This document shows, one piece after another, positions 38,866-52,600 of a DNA stretch of 64,000 bases. The DNA is from Mangifera indica. Its lineage: Eukaryota; Streptophyta; Magnoliopsida; Sapindales; Anacardiaceae. The stretch is taken from positions 496,001-560,000 of the forward strand of contig NC_058137.1 of NCBI RefSeq assembly GCF_011075055.1. Direction: 5' to 3'. The position numbers and the translations under genes are program-made. Position 1 is the stretch's first letter. Each line of letters starts with the position of its first letter. Under the pieces are notes generated by a model, which worked only from the letters and a program-made list of their open reading frames with translations, had not been told where the DNA came from and made no database searches.

Positions 38866-39318
38866 AAATTGAGTCGAATTTGAATAAAAATCATTTTAAA
38901 TTCAATTTAAATTTATAATATTTAATTTGAAATCAAACTCAATCTATTTAAATCATTAAATAAAAAAAAATTATCAATACAATAATACTAATATAGTGAA
39001 AGGTTTGAATCAAATCCTTTAACTCCAATACAATAATATCAATTTAGATATCAACTTAGATTGATTAATCTATATTCGAATAAAGGTAGTCTAAAATCAA
39101 GATTGAGTCGTTAGATGCATTTTTTTATATGATTTTTTATCTTGGACAGTTTTTTTTTAATGATTCTTCAATAACCCTTATTATTATTTTTTCTCAACAA
39201 ACTTCTCTTACAAATTATCACCAATTGAGCAAATTGATCGTATCTCGAATATATTGTTGTAAATTTGAACCAATCTTGTACAAGTCTTTGTTTGGATTCG
39301 ATCAGAATCCACCCCTAA
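38866..39318. repeat. Dispersed repeat copy with candidate terminal inverted repeats
   Basis: The left end reads AGAGGATCCAAATTGAGTCG. The right end, on the opposite strand, reads AGGGGTGGATTCTGATCGAA. Both share a GGAT..a...a.tcgaat pattern, so this 450-base unit may be one complete element. No target duplication was recognised. Confidence 0.4.
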
Positions 39319-39581
39319 ACATTTGTTTGTAAGACTAAAATATATATAAGACAAGTCTCAGTGACAAATTTGTTTGTTATGATAAGTAAGTGGCCTCAAA
39401 GTGAAAATTACCAAACGCACATTTCAAACCTTTCATTTGCACAGATTTCCCGCTCTCTCTGACCCGACGGTAGCCAACTTCACTGAACCCCCCAAAATCG
39501 CTCTCAGAGAATCGTTGCTTGCTTCATCTTTATTTTTGCTTTTCTCAATATTTATTTATTTTATCATCATTTCCTTCAAAA

Positions 39582-42500
39582 ATGAAACCTAACCGCAAAG
39601 TCAAGAAACCAGACGCATCGTCCAAGGTACTTCAACCGTTCAACGTCTAATTTTAAACCCTAACTTCAATTTCTCACTGTTTTGTTTTTCTTTTTTTGTT
39701 TTCATCTCAACGTTGTTTAGTGCTGATTTTTTATATTTATAAAATTATTAGTTGATTTTGGAAGAGATTATCGGATTGACTGCGAAAAATTGCAATGGTT
39801 TGGCTTCGAATACTTCAACTACCAAGTGCGCTTATGTGGCAGGATGTGTTGTGGTGGTTTACGATGTGGATGCTGGCACTCAGTCGCATCTCATGGTGTC
39901 TCATCGCATGCCAAAACCTCTCAGCTGTGTTGCCATGTCATGTGACGGTCGTTTCATAGCTGCTGCAGAGGTACTCATCCAATTTACTGCATTTATTTGC
40001 ATATGATTTGTCAAATTTTATGTTACAAGGATAGAGTTGTGAGTTTTTTGAGTTCTATATGTGAAGTGTAGAGGATTTTTATTTTTAAATATTAAACTGT
40101 AAATTTGAAAGTTTGAGAAGATTTGCTGTACATTAGGATCACAGCATTTTTGGAAGAGAAATTGGTCGATATCACTTTTCAAGATTTTACGATTGTATTG
40201 GCTAAAAAGCTGGGAAAATATTGTACTTATTTTTGTGCTTATCAGTGCCTATGTATATGGTCTAATATGGTTTTGCAGTCAGGGCCTCAACCTTCAGTGT
40301 TAGTGTGGGAATGTGCCAATCTGACTTTTATATCTGAACTGAAAGGTCATCTATATGGTGTTGAGTGCATTGCTTTTTCGCCAGATGGTTAGTCATCATT
40401 CAATAAGAAATACACTTGGCTTCTCTTCCCTGATTTTACTGCCTATATACATCTATTCATCATTTTATTTAATTTGTTTCATTAACTAATCTAAAATTTT
40501 GAAGGGGAACATCTGGTGTCCGTTGGAGGGTACATTTACCTTTGGAATTGGAGGAATGCGGTGTTGGTTACCAAGCTTAAAGCAAATTCATCTTGTTCTG
40601 CCATTACATCTGTGACTTTCTCATCAGATGCAAAATTCATTGTTACTGCTGGAAAGAAACATTTGAAGTTCTGGACAATTGGATCATCTTCAAGGACTCG
40701 TTTAAACAAAGGGATAGAATTGCTAACAATTCATGCGAAGCCTGTTAATCTTTGTCTTTCTAAGGGAAGTTCATTTGTATCTGTCACATCGCCCAGCAGG
40801 ACTAAGGACAATGTTGCTAATCATAAACAGGCTACTGAAATGATTACTATATATGCACTGACTGATGAAGGTTAAAGTTTACTTTTAAGATATTCAAGTC
40901 ATGAGTGCATTCAAGTTTCTGAAGTATCCGTGATTAATGTGTTCCATTCTGCTCCTTATGATTACAGGTGTTTTACATCTTATACGATCTGGGTTATCAG
41001 TAACAAAATCAGCTGATTTGAAGGTATGTTTGACTTTTTTATCCTGATACATTAAATATTTCGACAAAACCAACTAACTATATTGAAGGTTTGATCAGTA
41101 TGTCAAAATCTTTAACTTGTTTAGTTGGGATACATGTAATTTGTCATTGTATACTTAGTTTGGTGCTAAATGCCATCAATTTTTTAATATGGCAATTACT
41201 GAAAAACTGTAACGTGATAAAGAAAAGCACTGTGCACAGTAAGAGCTTCCAATGAGGCAAATATTGCAAGCATATGATTGTTATTTGATTTTTGAAGAAG
41301 TTTGTGTCAAGTCATGATAATGATCATGTCTGTTCTGTACTTCTGCACTGTTTTTCACTAGATACTTGGTATGGATAATTTTTTGATATTCCATTTCTTC
41401 ATTGTTTCACGATACCCATAAATTTACTTACAGGTTGAAAAAGCTTTTGGACTATCTGCATCCAACAAGTTAATTGCTTGTGCCTGCAGTAATGGAGCCG
41501 TGCAACTTCTCACTATTGAGTCTCTCAATTATTCTGGAACGCTACACTATTCAATGCCCAAAAGGTGCAATGGGGAAAACACTGCTGGATTTGATTTTCA
41601 ACTTGTCCCTACTCTTCCTGATGCAATTGCCTGTCAGTTCTCAACCTCAGAAAAGCTTGGTGAGCATGTAATTGACTGAATTTTCTTGATAATAGGGTTT
41701 TTCTGTTATCAAAACTTTAAAACTGTCTCAATCTTTCTGCTTTGCAGTGGTTGTCTATGGTGATCATAGTTTATATATATGGGACATTAATGATGTGAAT
41801 GAGGTAAGTGCTCTATATAATTCTAATATTTGTTCCACTTTTCGTTCTTCTTGGATAAGTGCTGTGTTTATTTCTTTTTTAAATAATATGCGTATTAATT
41901 ACTACTTAATCTCTATTCCCCTTCTTAATTTTTTAGAGCTTATATATGGATATCACTTGATGCAAGAAAATATTAAAATTTTCCAGGCTACCAGATGCTT
42001 TGTTCTAGTTTCACATTCTGCATCAATATGGGATATCAAGAATCTCTGTTGTGAAAACATGCACGATCCATCTCTAGCATGTGTAGCTAGGGGATGTCCT
42101 GGTGGAGTTTCTTTTTCAACATGCTCAGCTGACGGTACTACTAGGTTATGGGATCTTGTCTTGCAACCTGACTCCTTGGAAGACATGATTGGTCACGGTT
42201 CTTCAAATATTGAACCAATGGGCACTGCACATTTTGGTAACCATCACTTTTTGAGGCTCTAACACATAAATTAGCAAATATACCAATCCAATATATTCTA
42301 AATATCTGTCAAATGTTCTACACTACTGGTCAGTTTCAGATCATAACCAAACTTTCATTTCAAAACTGTTAATATTCATTTTCTGCTTTCACTGCAGTAA
42401 GTGCAGGGATTTTCGAACGGGATACAATGGAGACAGGTGTTAGGACCCAAGGATTCCGATCAATGGCAGTTAGTTCAGATGGAAAGTACCTGGCTGCTGG

Positions 42501-45500
42501 TGATTCTGAGGGAAACCTCCATATCTATGATCTAACATCTTCTGATTATACGTGTTTGAAGGTCAATCCAGATATCTTCATTTTATTTAAAGTCAATGCT
42601 TGAGAAAACGAGCAATTATAAGAATTAAAATTAAGTCTACATATGGCCAGAGTTTAAATCATGTTTATCTGTAATATGGGCTACTGTGCAGGATGTTCAT
42701 GATGGAGAGATCCTCACTTTGAGCTTCAGCTTGTTAAGCAAAAATGATTTTAGCTCTGAAGATGGTATGGACGGCCATTACTTTCTTGCATCTGGTGGAA
42801 GGGATCGAACAATTCATCTTTATGATGTTAAAAGGTTTACTTCTCAACTTTTGCATCTTCTTTTAGCTCATATTATGTGTATCTTATTTCTTCACTTCTT
42901 ATCAGGAATTTTGACCTCATTGAAACTATTGATGACCATTCTGCTGCTGTGACTTCTGTGAAATTTACCTGCAATGGCTGTAAGATTCTGAGTTGTAGTG
43001 CTGATAGGTATGCTGCTGGCTGAGTTTGATTTTAATTGCATTAAGGACCTAAAATTCATGTCCCATGAATTCAAAACAAGTCATATTTTCTAAGACTGTA
43101 ATTTAAACAATATTATATTGTTTCCATAGCATTCAAAATGGCTTTGAGTTGTTGCATACGTCTGATTGCTTTTTTTTTCTTTTTTAAGTCAAATGACAAA
43201 TGGATTTCTTTTTATTGTTGTTATGTTTGGTGAGAATGATCCTAAGCTATAAAGATAATGATGCCACCATCTGTTTTGGGTTTGGTGCTTCAGTTAGCCA
43301 TATAAATAAAATATGTAACTTCTTTGTAACATCCAGCCTCTCTGTAGTTAAACGTTATTATGTTTTTTTTTTATAGGTCCCTGGTGTTTCGTGACATTGC
43401 TGCAATAGATAGTGCTTATAAGGTCTCACGTTGCCATCATCAATTGGCATCTCATGGAACCGTATATGACATGGTTATAGATCCAACAATGGAAATTGCT
43501 GTTACAGTTGGGCAGGTAAGTAGCATGTTAAAGTTATTCAGGTGTCAAAAAATTACCATAATGGAGTGCTACTTGTTAGATTGATCCCCTGCATGAGAAG
43601 CAAAAAATAATTGGCTGGCTAGTTATATACTATGTTAGCAGAACTTCAGATTCTCAGAATGAGGGTACTATGAAGTTGATTTAGTAATGCTGCTATGCAT
43701 TTATTTACTCATAGGACAAGAAGATAAATTCGTTCAATGTTGCTTCTGGTAAGCTTATTAGATCGTTTAAGCAAGATAGAGACTTTGGAGAGCCAATAAA
43801 GGTGAGCTACATTAACAATTCGCATTAATGATGACTCATGTTGTATAGCAAACTGATAATTTTGTTTACAGGTTGCATTGGACCCAAGTGGCAGTTACCT
43901 GATTTGCTCCTACTCTAACAAATCTATCTGCTTGTATGACTTCATTAGTGGAGAGATGGTCACACAAGCCATGGGGCATGGCGAAGTCGTAACTGGTGTT
44001 ATTTTCTTACCTGATTGCAAGCACATAGTTTCTGTGAGTTCCTGTTATGATGAATTTTATAGTTAGCATGATGTCTAGGAAACATCATTTACCCTGCCGT
44101 ATGATAAAACATTTCTAATTTGACCAATAACAAACAAACCATATTTGTTCATATTGTGGTTTCACCTGTAATTTTAACTAATGTATGCAGGTAGGTGGTG
44201 ATGGTTGTATTTTTGCATGGAGAGTGCCTGCTCGTTTAGTTTGTAAGATGCTGCAGAGAGTGAAGGAAAATTGTGGCGTATTGTCACCAAGAAACTTCCC
44301 TCAGCCAGTTGCTTTAAGTCAAATCATGTTTTGCAAAGAGGAAGACCAGAAAGGCGGAATAAATAGCAAACACATGCACTTGATAGAGAATTCCGAAGGA
44401 GGTGGACAAAGGGTGCGCTATCACGATTGTGAACCCCGAGCTACTCCAGCATTTAGATTTAGCATTTCCAGACTTCCAAAGTGGGCACAAACCAAAGTAA
44501 CTAGCCCTGAAATTGTCCCCTGCAATCTTGAATTCCCTTCATCTCAGGTATTTTGTATTGTCCACTCGTTAAATGTGACTTCTGTATTTTGGTTTCTTGG
44601 AAAAACTGAAGGTACTTTTATTAAAACATCTCGGCACTGACAAAAACCATTACATATGAACACATTGTCTTGCTCCTGGCACTCTATGAAGTGTGGCTTG
44701 TACTTGTGAACCGGCATAGTTCTTCATCAAATTAATTCTGTGTGATGTACTTGAAGTTAGGGTGCCATGCTCTCCGTAATGGGCCTATTGTTGATTCCTC
44801 TGAATCAAATTACATAAATTCCGAGAGTTTGTCTAATAACAGTATCAGTTTTTGGATTCCCAGCAACGTATATATTGATTAAATGTTATGAGTGTATGTG
44901 ATTTTGACAATCTTTCTTTTGCTTGATTCTTCAATCTGTTGCCAGCACAAGCAGAAAGTAGAACCAAAAAATTTCTCCCCATTGGTTAGTGATTATGCTT
45001 CTTCTGTGCACCCTGAAAATCAAACTCCAGTTAATCATGGTTGCGGAGATAGCAATTCATGCCTCAGTAGCTTGTCCAGAAGTTCTTGTGATGGTAGTGA
45101 CAGCCAAGGTTCATCTTTGGCGCAAGGAAATGCCAGGTTAGTTGTCACTAGATGTGACAATGAATTTTTATTTCTGTTACTTTCCACACTCATGGTTTCT
45201 CACTTGTACTTTCAGCAATTTTGCTAGGGACACACGTTGGCAATCTGTTTATACCGTTTGCTTGGATTTTCCAAAATCCCCAGAGGTGCCGAGTTTAAAG
45301 GACGCGAAGATGCCATTGTCAACCCAAAATTTGTGTAAGGCCAAATTGTTCTGTATACATTAGTTCTTCTCTTAATAAAATTTGAAAATAAAAATGAAAT
45401 TTGTTGTTAGTTGGGGTTTTGAGTGATGGTTAGCGCCCTTATCTGCATGATTCTCTTGTACCAGGTGTCAACACAAACAAAGATCCGTGTCCCAATTATA

Positions 45501-46713
45501 TTGGCTTTCTATGCGATGAGATAATAGCCGACGTGGCAGAGCAGTTGGCATCAAATAAACCTGAGGTGCAATCAAACATCGATGGCAATGCATGCCACAT
45601 AAACTCTGAACATAGTGATCTATTCCAGCAGCATTTCGGCAGTTTATCAACGTCAAGTAAGGTTGGTTAGCTTTTCTGCGCTTTTAGCATTCATGAATCC
45701 ACTATTTCTGCCAATGTGGTATTGCATGCATACATGCATGAGAAACAAAGCTAATGTTGGTTTGTCTCTTGGCCTGAATATTTTGAACACGAGACCAAGT
45801 TGAGTTTGCACTAACTTTGTATTCTCACAGAGAGAGAAAAGGAAATCAACTATGAGACGAAGAATCTCTGCACGGTACGTTGTGCGGCGGGACTATGATG
45901 GGGGCTGCAAAGGACTTTTTGACACACGTCTCTGGAATTCAGGAGCTAATACTTTGACCTCTGGAGAAAAGTCTGCCCCCAGCTGTACAATAGAGAGTCC
46001 AGCATTCTCCGTGATAGATCAGCATTCCCCTAATAAACAGGTTTATCTTGATTAATTCTACACTTTTGCACTGCATTATTGATACATCACAAGCAGATGG
46101 TCTAGGATGAATTTGTACTGGTGTTTGTTAAAAATGAATTTTGAGTTATAACTAACTCGGACTCAATTGTCAATCCGGTTTGATCAAACTCAAAACAAAC
46201 TGTTCTTAGGCAAGTTTGAACTCAAGTTTGGGTGTTGGCCTGGCGAGTTTGGGAGAGCTTGATTCAAAACGGTTAAAACGGTTTAATTTGAATCTAACTG
46301 TGTTTTTACCATTTTCAGTGTAAGTAGAATTACTCCTTTTTCCCAAAAGCTTACTTATCCCGAATCCTTCTCTCCAGGAATCAACTAAATTCCCAGTTGA
46401 GGAGAGTTCGTCGGACACTAATGAATTAGTCTACGCAGCAGACCAAAAGAAAATTATTCCTCAAAGAAACGAATTGGTGGCAGGAATAACAGAATGCAAG
46501 AAAGCTTTACAGAATCTGGACCGTTCAGCTGAGAGTGTAGCAGAGTTATTTTCAAAATTAGGAACCATGGCTTCCAGAGAAGAGCTGTCAAGTGGACCTG
46601 GAGCTCAGTTATGGGATGAAGCAGCTCAGCTGCTTTCATCAATTGCAGAGAAAATCAGCGAAGTAGCAAAAGCAATTCAATGTAGAAACGAAGATTTATC
46701 CGGGAGAAGTTGA
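39582..46713 (+). CDS. WD40-repeat protein related to MAPKBP1/WDR62 (MABP1-like)
   Basis: Large WD40 scaffold whose animal relatives MAPKBP1 and WDR62 bind JNK-pathway and spindle-pole proteins; the plant role is not established. Exons: 39582-39626, 39752-39970, 40279-40387, 40505-40870, 40968-41023, 41434-41659, 41748-41803, 41987-42236, 42398-42561, 42692-42834, 42906-43007, 43377-43515, 43715-43801, 43872-44033, 44191-44547, 44946-45136, 45216-45334, 45465-45661, 45831-46040, 46378-46713; 3534 bases, 1177 residues, all in phase. About twelve WD-type units occupy residues 1-720 (SVGGYIYLWNW, GDHSLYIWD, SADGTTRLWDL, SGGRDRTIHLYD, YSNKSICLYD, GGDGCIFAWRV), suggesting two beta-propellers. The rest is Ser/Asn-rich and poorly conserved. 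It ends in a helical segment (SVAELFSKLGTMASREEL, LWDEAAQLLSSIAEKI) that may oligomerise. Counterpart of At3g09080. Confidence 0.88.
46140..46290. repeat. Dispersed repeat fragment in the last intron of the WD40 gene
   Basis: Intron 19 (46041-46377) contains aactcggactcaattg, caagtttgaactcaag and gagagcttgattcaaaac, words typical of the dispersed family. It is about 150 bases and diverged. Confidence 0.45.
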
Positions 46714-46929
46714 ACGGAAGTTTCAAAATTTGAACCTCTGATGGGAAAATTTGGTCCGAGTTTACCCCAAAAGATTTGAACAATGCCCTGACTACCATGC
46801 TTGAAATTTGTAAATAATGAGATATGTAGATATCCTGCTTCCTCTTCTGTTTCTGAGAGAACCGCAGGTCAATTTTGTCGTGCTATAAGCGAAAGTGGGA
46901 ATTTACAGAAGCCTCGGAAAATCAGGAGA

Positions 46930-47030
46930 CTCCCAGGTTGGGTTGGATTGCAATCGAGTCGGTTTGGGCCACGTTTGCTATTCGGCTCTTTTAAACTCGA
47001 GCTTTATCAAGCTTGATTTCGACTTGACAT
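46930..47030. repeat. Dispersed repeat fragment downstream of the WD40 gene
   Basis: Includes ggttgggttggattgcaatc, aatcgagtcggtttggg and aaactcgagctttatc, which match the GAGCTC/CTCGAG-like family in wording and orientation of the GGTTGGATT start. Confidence 0.45.
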
Positions 47031-49309
47031 CAACATCAGAAAGAAATCAGAAGGGCCTATGGTATGGTTCTAGATGGTGGACCATTTAAGCCCGTTTTGA
47101 GATAACATACGGGCTTAAAGCAACCAAACATTTCCCAAATTGAGCACAAGGCTAGTCCTTGGTCCTGATTTAAGTGAAGAAATCAGAAGCATTGAACTGT
47201 AGCACTGGAATCAACATGGTTGGGCTTCAGCCTTCAAAAGAAACCTCACAGAAAGAAAGGGTATTTTTTTTTTTTTTTTTGGATCTTTCCTGTATGAACG
47301 CTCTTTTCTTTCATGAACATCCTTTTCCAAAGCATAATTCATGGGTCTTTCTACTTTAGCATTAAAAAGAAAGGGTGGAAAAAGCAAAGACCTATCTTTT
47401 TCCTTTTTTTCTATCACTTCACCTTTGAAAAACTAGTTCTATTGGAGATTCTCATGCAAATTCTAATATAAAACAATAGGGTAACCTTCCTCTCTTTTTT
47501 TTGTTTGTAAATTTCCTGGTATGTCTAAGGTTGAATGAGTTTGGGTATCCTACTCTAAAAGCAAAAACTACAATTGGAACTAGAATTGTATAATATTGGT
47601 TCCTAAGATTTAGGAGTCGAAATTAGTACTTATAAAGATAGGTTTATACTCATGACTTCAGTATTGTTCTTCATTGTCATGACTTAAGCCTCTTTGACCA
47701 CATCGCTTGTCTTCAAACCCTACATCTTTGAGATTTGAATCGACATAGGCTTCGTCTCTCAACTTAATACCAAACAATCAATGTTTTTTTTTTTTACTAT
47801 TTAACAATTCAATTTAATAGTTAAAAAACCCAATGAGAAATTTGCAATATCGTACAACACCCTTTCTAAGTGTTGGTTGAATATGTCAAACTATAACTCA
47901 TAATGATGTAATTAGTGTTATCCTTGTTGGAGAAAGGGACTAAGATACTAGTAATGTTTTGACTTAGCTCTAGATGAGTATGTCAATGAGAGAGATTATT
48001 AATTCGATACCCTAAATTTGGTTTTAGATCTTGTCTTGGGATTGATTTCAGTTCCTTGAAATGGTGGAATTGAAACCTACCTACATAGTATTGAATTTGT
48101 ATAAAATTTAGAACCACAATCATGTTTAAGTTGATTTTGATTTTTGGGTAAGAGTCAAAACCATGATGGCAGTGCCCCACAGTTTAATTCATTTGACTCT
48201 TTGAATATATCTTGATCTGTCAACGAGTAATGCAACTTCACCTCTTCTAGCATTTAAAATATCTACACAACAAAGATATGGTTGGAATATATATGTAAAT
48301 CCCTAGGAAAGTATGCTAGTAATTAATTATCCTCTTGTATTCTTGTATGCTTTTGTCTTGCTTTAGTAACATGCCAAACTCTAAATTCTTTCTTGGGATT
48401 CCTTCAATCTATGAAGTGTCTTATTTTACATTTTCTTTTGAACCTATCAACCATGTGAAGCTTTACCCACTAGATCATCCTATTTCCCCTAATTCTCAAA
48501 ATTAGAGTACCCATTCCCATCTTAGCTTTTAAGAATATGAAAAAGAGAAACAAGAACAAGCCTAAAACCAAGCTTATGCTGAAAAAAAAAAAAAGAAAAA
48601 CCCTAAATGAAAAAATTGATGAATCCCAATATTTTACTATATAGGAACATCTTTGCTTTTTTAGTTACAAATTTGAATTAAAATGGACCTTATGTGGACT
48701 ATTTTTGTTTTTTAAAAAAGGCTTTATGGTAATAGGGCAAAATGTGAATGAACTTTGTGAATGCTGATGTTGGGTCCAAATTGAAGGCTTTGTTTAAAGT
48801 GGGATATGATGTAATTGAAATAAATTAAATGGGAAAATAAAAATCCTCTGTTCTGGTGTTTGAATGTGGGGACAAATGACTCAATTGGATGTCCCTTTTA
48901 ACTTTTGTGTAATGATGGGGGCTTCTTTGCTTTTTCACTTTTGTTTACAGTTTGGCATGTTTGCCCAATCCAATTTTCTTTCCTTTCTCTTTTTCCTAAA
49001 ACGAAACCCAACTGTTGTGCACACAATAGAAAATGGGTATAGATAAGTTGAAGTGTCGGTATATAACAACAGTAATTGATTTTGAATTAAATATAAAATA
49101 AATAATTAAATTAATTAATAATATAATAATATATTATTTGTATTTATAAATTTTTACTGTCTATATATAATATATTTTTATATATATAACAGAGTTTATG
49201 TAATAACAGACAATTATTATCATTTTGTTGTCTACTTAGACACCATTATTTGATATAAATAAGTAGTTTGATATAAATAATACGTATTATATATAATTTC
49301 AGTAAGGTT

Positions 49310-49660
49310 AAATTTAAATTGAATTCGTTTGAATTAAATTTAACTCTAGTTTAAATGTGTTTGAAATGAGTAAACTTTAAACAAGCTCGAGTGAGCTTGA
49401 CCTAACATTTTCAAGCTTGAATTTGTTCATCAAACTTACGAATTAAAAATTTTGATATAAAACAACATTATTTTGATCAATATATATTAAAATGATGCGA
49501 TTTTAATAACAAGTTAGTTTAAAATGTGATTTTAAACTCGAAATGAGCCGAATTAAGTTTGAGTTTAGCTGTAATAGCTCAGTGAACTCGAGTTTGTTTA
49601 TATACAAATTGAATTGAATTTAAATTTGATTTAACTCAAATCTAATCACAAATTTAAGTA
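49310..49660. repeat. Dispersed repeat copy, AT-rich subtype
   Basis: Alternates AT-rich aaattgaattcgtttg phrases with aacaagctcgagtgagcttg and agctcagtgaactcgag. This is one of the clearest copies because the GCTCGAGTGAGC and GAACTCGAG words are intact. Confidence 0.5.
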
Positions 49661-52600
49661 TATAAATTATGTATTTATTATATTTTAAAATTTAAATTAT
49701 TTAATTATATAATAATAATTATTATTATTATATCCTTATAATTAATGATTATCACGATCATCTTGTTGGGAAATACTGTTGAAGTCTATGAACAGTGAGT
49801 TTACAGTTAAAAGGTGTAGGTGCTAAACATGATTATCCAATATGAACCATAATAATTAATAATTATCATATTTCTTGTCAATGTTATCAGGGACCATTAC
49901 AGTATCATTGTAACGTGGGATTCTTTTAAAATCATCATTGCAAGAAATACCATATACGTAATAAAGATAACTTACGGGTATGAATGTATTAACATTCAAT
50001 ACGTAATCATATATTAATAAAGAAAATGACAAAATAATAAAGAAAGGAAAGAAAGCTCATCTCATTCTCGGTACTGCAAAAAGCTTATGAGAGACAAAAC
50101 TACTAGTCTGACTACCGAATCTTCAGTTGTTCACTAAGCAACGCATAACAAACATAAACAATTTGCTCCTTCAGATCCAAAACTGTTGTCTTCTTCCTGA
50201 TCTTTCTTTGCATGCTTCAACTGTCAGAAACATGGCTTGGCTGTTCGGTTAGATGAAAATGAAGCAGTTCTTTTGTAGGGTTAGAATTTCCCCCGATGAT
50301 TTTCCCAATCAATAATAGTTTTTATCTTTTGAATAATATTATTTATTTCGTTCAAATAAGCTTAAGTATAAAATGATTATTATGGATTTAAACGAAGCTC
50401 AAATCAGCCCATATGTATACTTGGCTTGACTTTAAACCTGCTCTAACAGAAACAGCTTCATTTTCAAATCTAAGAACCCTCCAATGGCTTCTTTGTAGGA
50501 CTATTCATATTATAATGACTTCACACGAGAGCTGGCGGCAATTCTGAGCCATGCATGTATGCATATCTGCTAAATTCTGCAGTGTATAATTTGTTTCATA
50601 TATATTCAACTTCATATTTGTCTTCTATGTATCACATACACATATATGCGCTTCCAAAATGAAACTTTACTGTTCTTCAAGTAATTAGTAAAAAGTTTGA
50701 GGAATTTACATTAAGTTGTTAAGAAGACAAACCAGATTGTTCAAAACATGTTAAAAAATATTATATCAAAATCAATAGTGCAAAAGGGTTTATCAAACTA
50801 GAAAGCGTATGAGATCAATAAAACAAACAATTATAAATAAAGAAAAGTATACATAACTTATTTTGATTCATCCAAAATAAGATGTTTTGATCTCTCTTCA
50901 CTACTTTGGCCTATTACAATAATGTTTCTGATAATAAATTCTAATATCACTCCGGACGAGTCTTATTCCTAAAAAAAACCCAACCAAAAGTCTTCATTGT
51001 TAAGAAAAACCCTGTTAGAATGTCTAAAGTGCTTCTTTTATGTGTCAAGCCAAAACTGCAAGAAGCCTGTAATATATTCCTATATACTGTATGGTTAGTG
51101 ATTGATTGGAGAGATGAGACATTGAAAATATGATAGTGGGTTGTTGTCAAGGAGTCCAAATATTTTTATATCTAAGTGGGGAACAAAGTTGGACTGTCAC
51201 AGTATGAAATTGATTACAAACAAGAAAACATTCATACTATTTGATTTTAAAAAGAAAAAAAGTGAATTGAAAACAATAGCTGAAGCCTGAATGTTTCTTT
51301 CATATCAGAACATAGCAACTTAGTGGGAACAAGCAAAGATTTGGAATTGGTTGGTGGGTGCAAAAAATATGCATGCACATATATGGGGCCAGAATCCTAC
51401 TACACAGGCAGAATTTTTGTCTCAAATCCTTTTCTCTCTCTCACTAATTTATTTATTCTCACACACACGCGGATAGAATTATGGGTATAACAAAGTTTGA
51501 ACTTGTAAATTTCCCTCAAGCAGACCAAGCTTTTTAATTTCTTTATTAAAGGAATTAAATTTTCAAATATTCATATTTAATGTACTAAAAAATCATCTTG
51601 TTTCCAAAAGGAAATAATATAAATAATCTTAATTGTGCTTGTTTGATAACTTTAATAAGAAAAAAACTGAAATTTTGTATTTTTAATTAAAAAAATCCAA
51701 AAATTCAATTAAGTTAATATGAAAATAAGCGAGTTTAATTAATTCAATAGAAAAATATGAAAGTTAAGTCATGATTGATAAAAATAATTTGATCCCTTCA
51801 ACAAATTAGAAATTATAGTTCGATACTTTCAAATATTATTTATTCTTTCAATAAAATAATAATAATATCGATAATAATTATAATAATAAATTTTGTAGCC
51901 AGTAATATAAAATTGGAAATGTTAGAGGGCTTAAAAGGAAAGATGATAAAAATGGAAATAGAAATGGCGAAGCAAAGTTTCCCTTTTTAAGAAGAAGAGC
52001 AAGATGAAGAGGAAAATGGCTTTTATGAAGAGGGTTAAAAGAAGTGATTCAACACAAGTAAGGGAAGAAAATGAAGTTTTTGTAGCCATACACATCAACT
52101 ATAAATGTTACCCTTTTGCTAAAAATGTGAAGGCACCCTATTTTTTTAAGTGAACCTCTCAGCCTTCCATTTTTGTGCCAACAGAACTGGAAAAAAAAAA
52201 AAACCAAAATTACAACTTATTTTTTTTTAATGGTAGTTTGAATGGTAAAAATATAGTTGTTTGATCTTATCCTACTTAATATGATTGATTTAGATGTGAC
52301 TTGTCATTTTCTAAACGTGTCATGCAAATTGTTATTGTCAAGCCATGGTGTTTTAGAAACTTTTTCATTCCAAAGGTTTGGGTTAAACGGTCTGTAGTCC
52401 CATATAATTTCTTTTAGTAATGTTTTGGCCTCTATTGATGTGAATTTATGCATTCCAACAAGAAGTGTGAAAGGTTAGACCAAACATAATAAATAATAAT
52501 AATAATAATAATGATTAAAATTAATAGGATAATTCTATATTCATTATGTATGATGATAAATGAAAGTAATAATTAATGAACAAGAATGTATAAAGAAATT

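Larger units (their letters stand above)
35344..39581. other. Divergent 4.2 kb intergenic region between PHT4;2 and the WD40 gene
   Basis: Contains both promoters. Bases 35344-36050 are less AT-rich and hold ACGT elements. Bases 36180-36780 are AT-rich with loosely repeated phrases (caccaaaac, ccaaaactatcac). Bases 37880-38360 and 38866-39318 are dispersed-repeat copies. A minus-strand open frame at 37547-37798 looks accidental. Bases 39400-39581 are the probable WD40 gene leader. No gene is supported. Confidence 0.5.
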
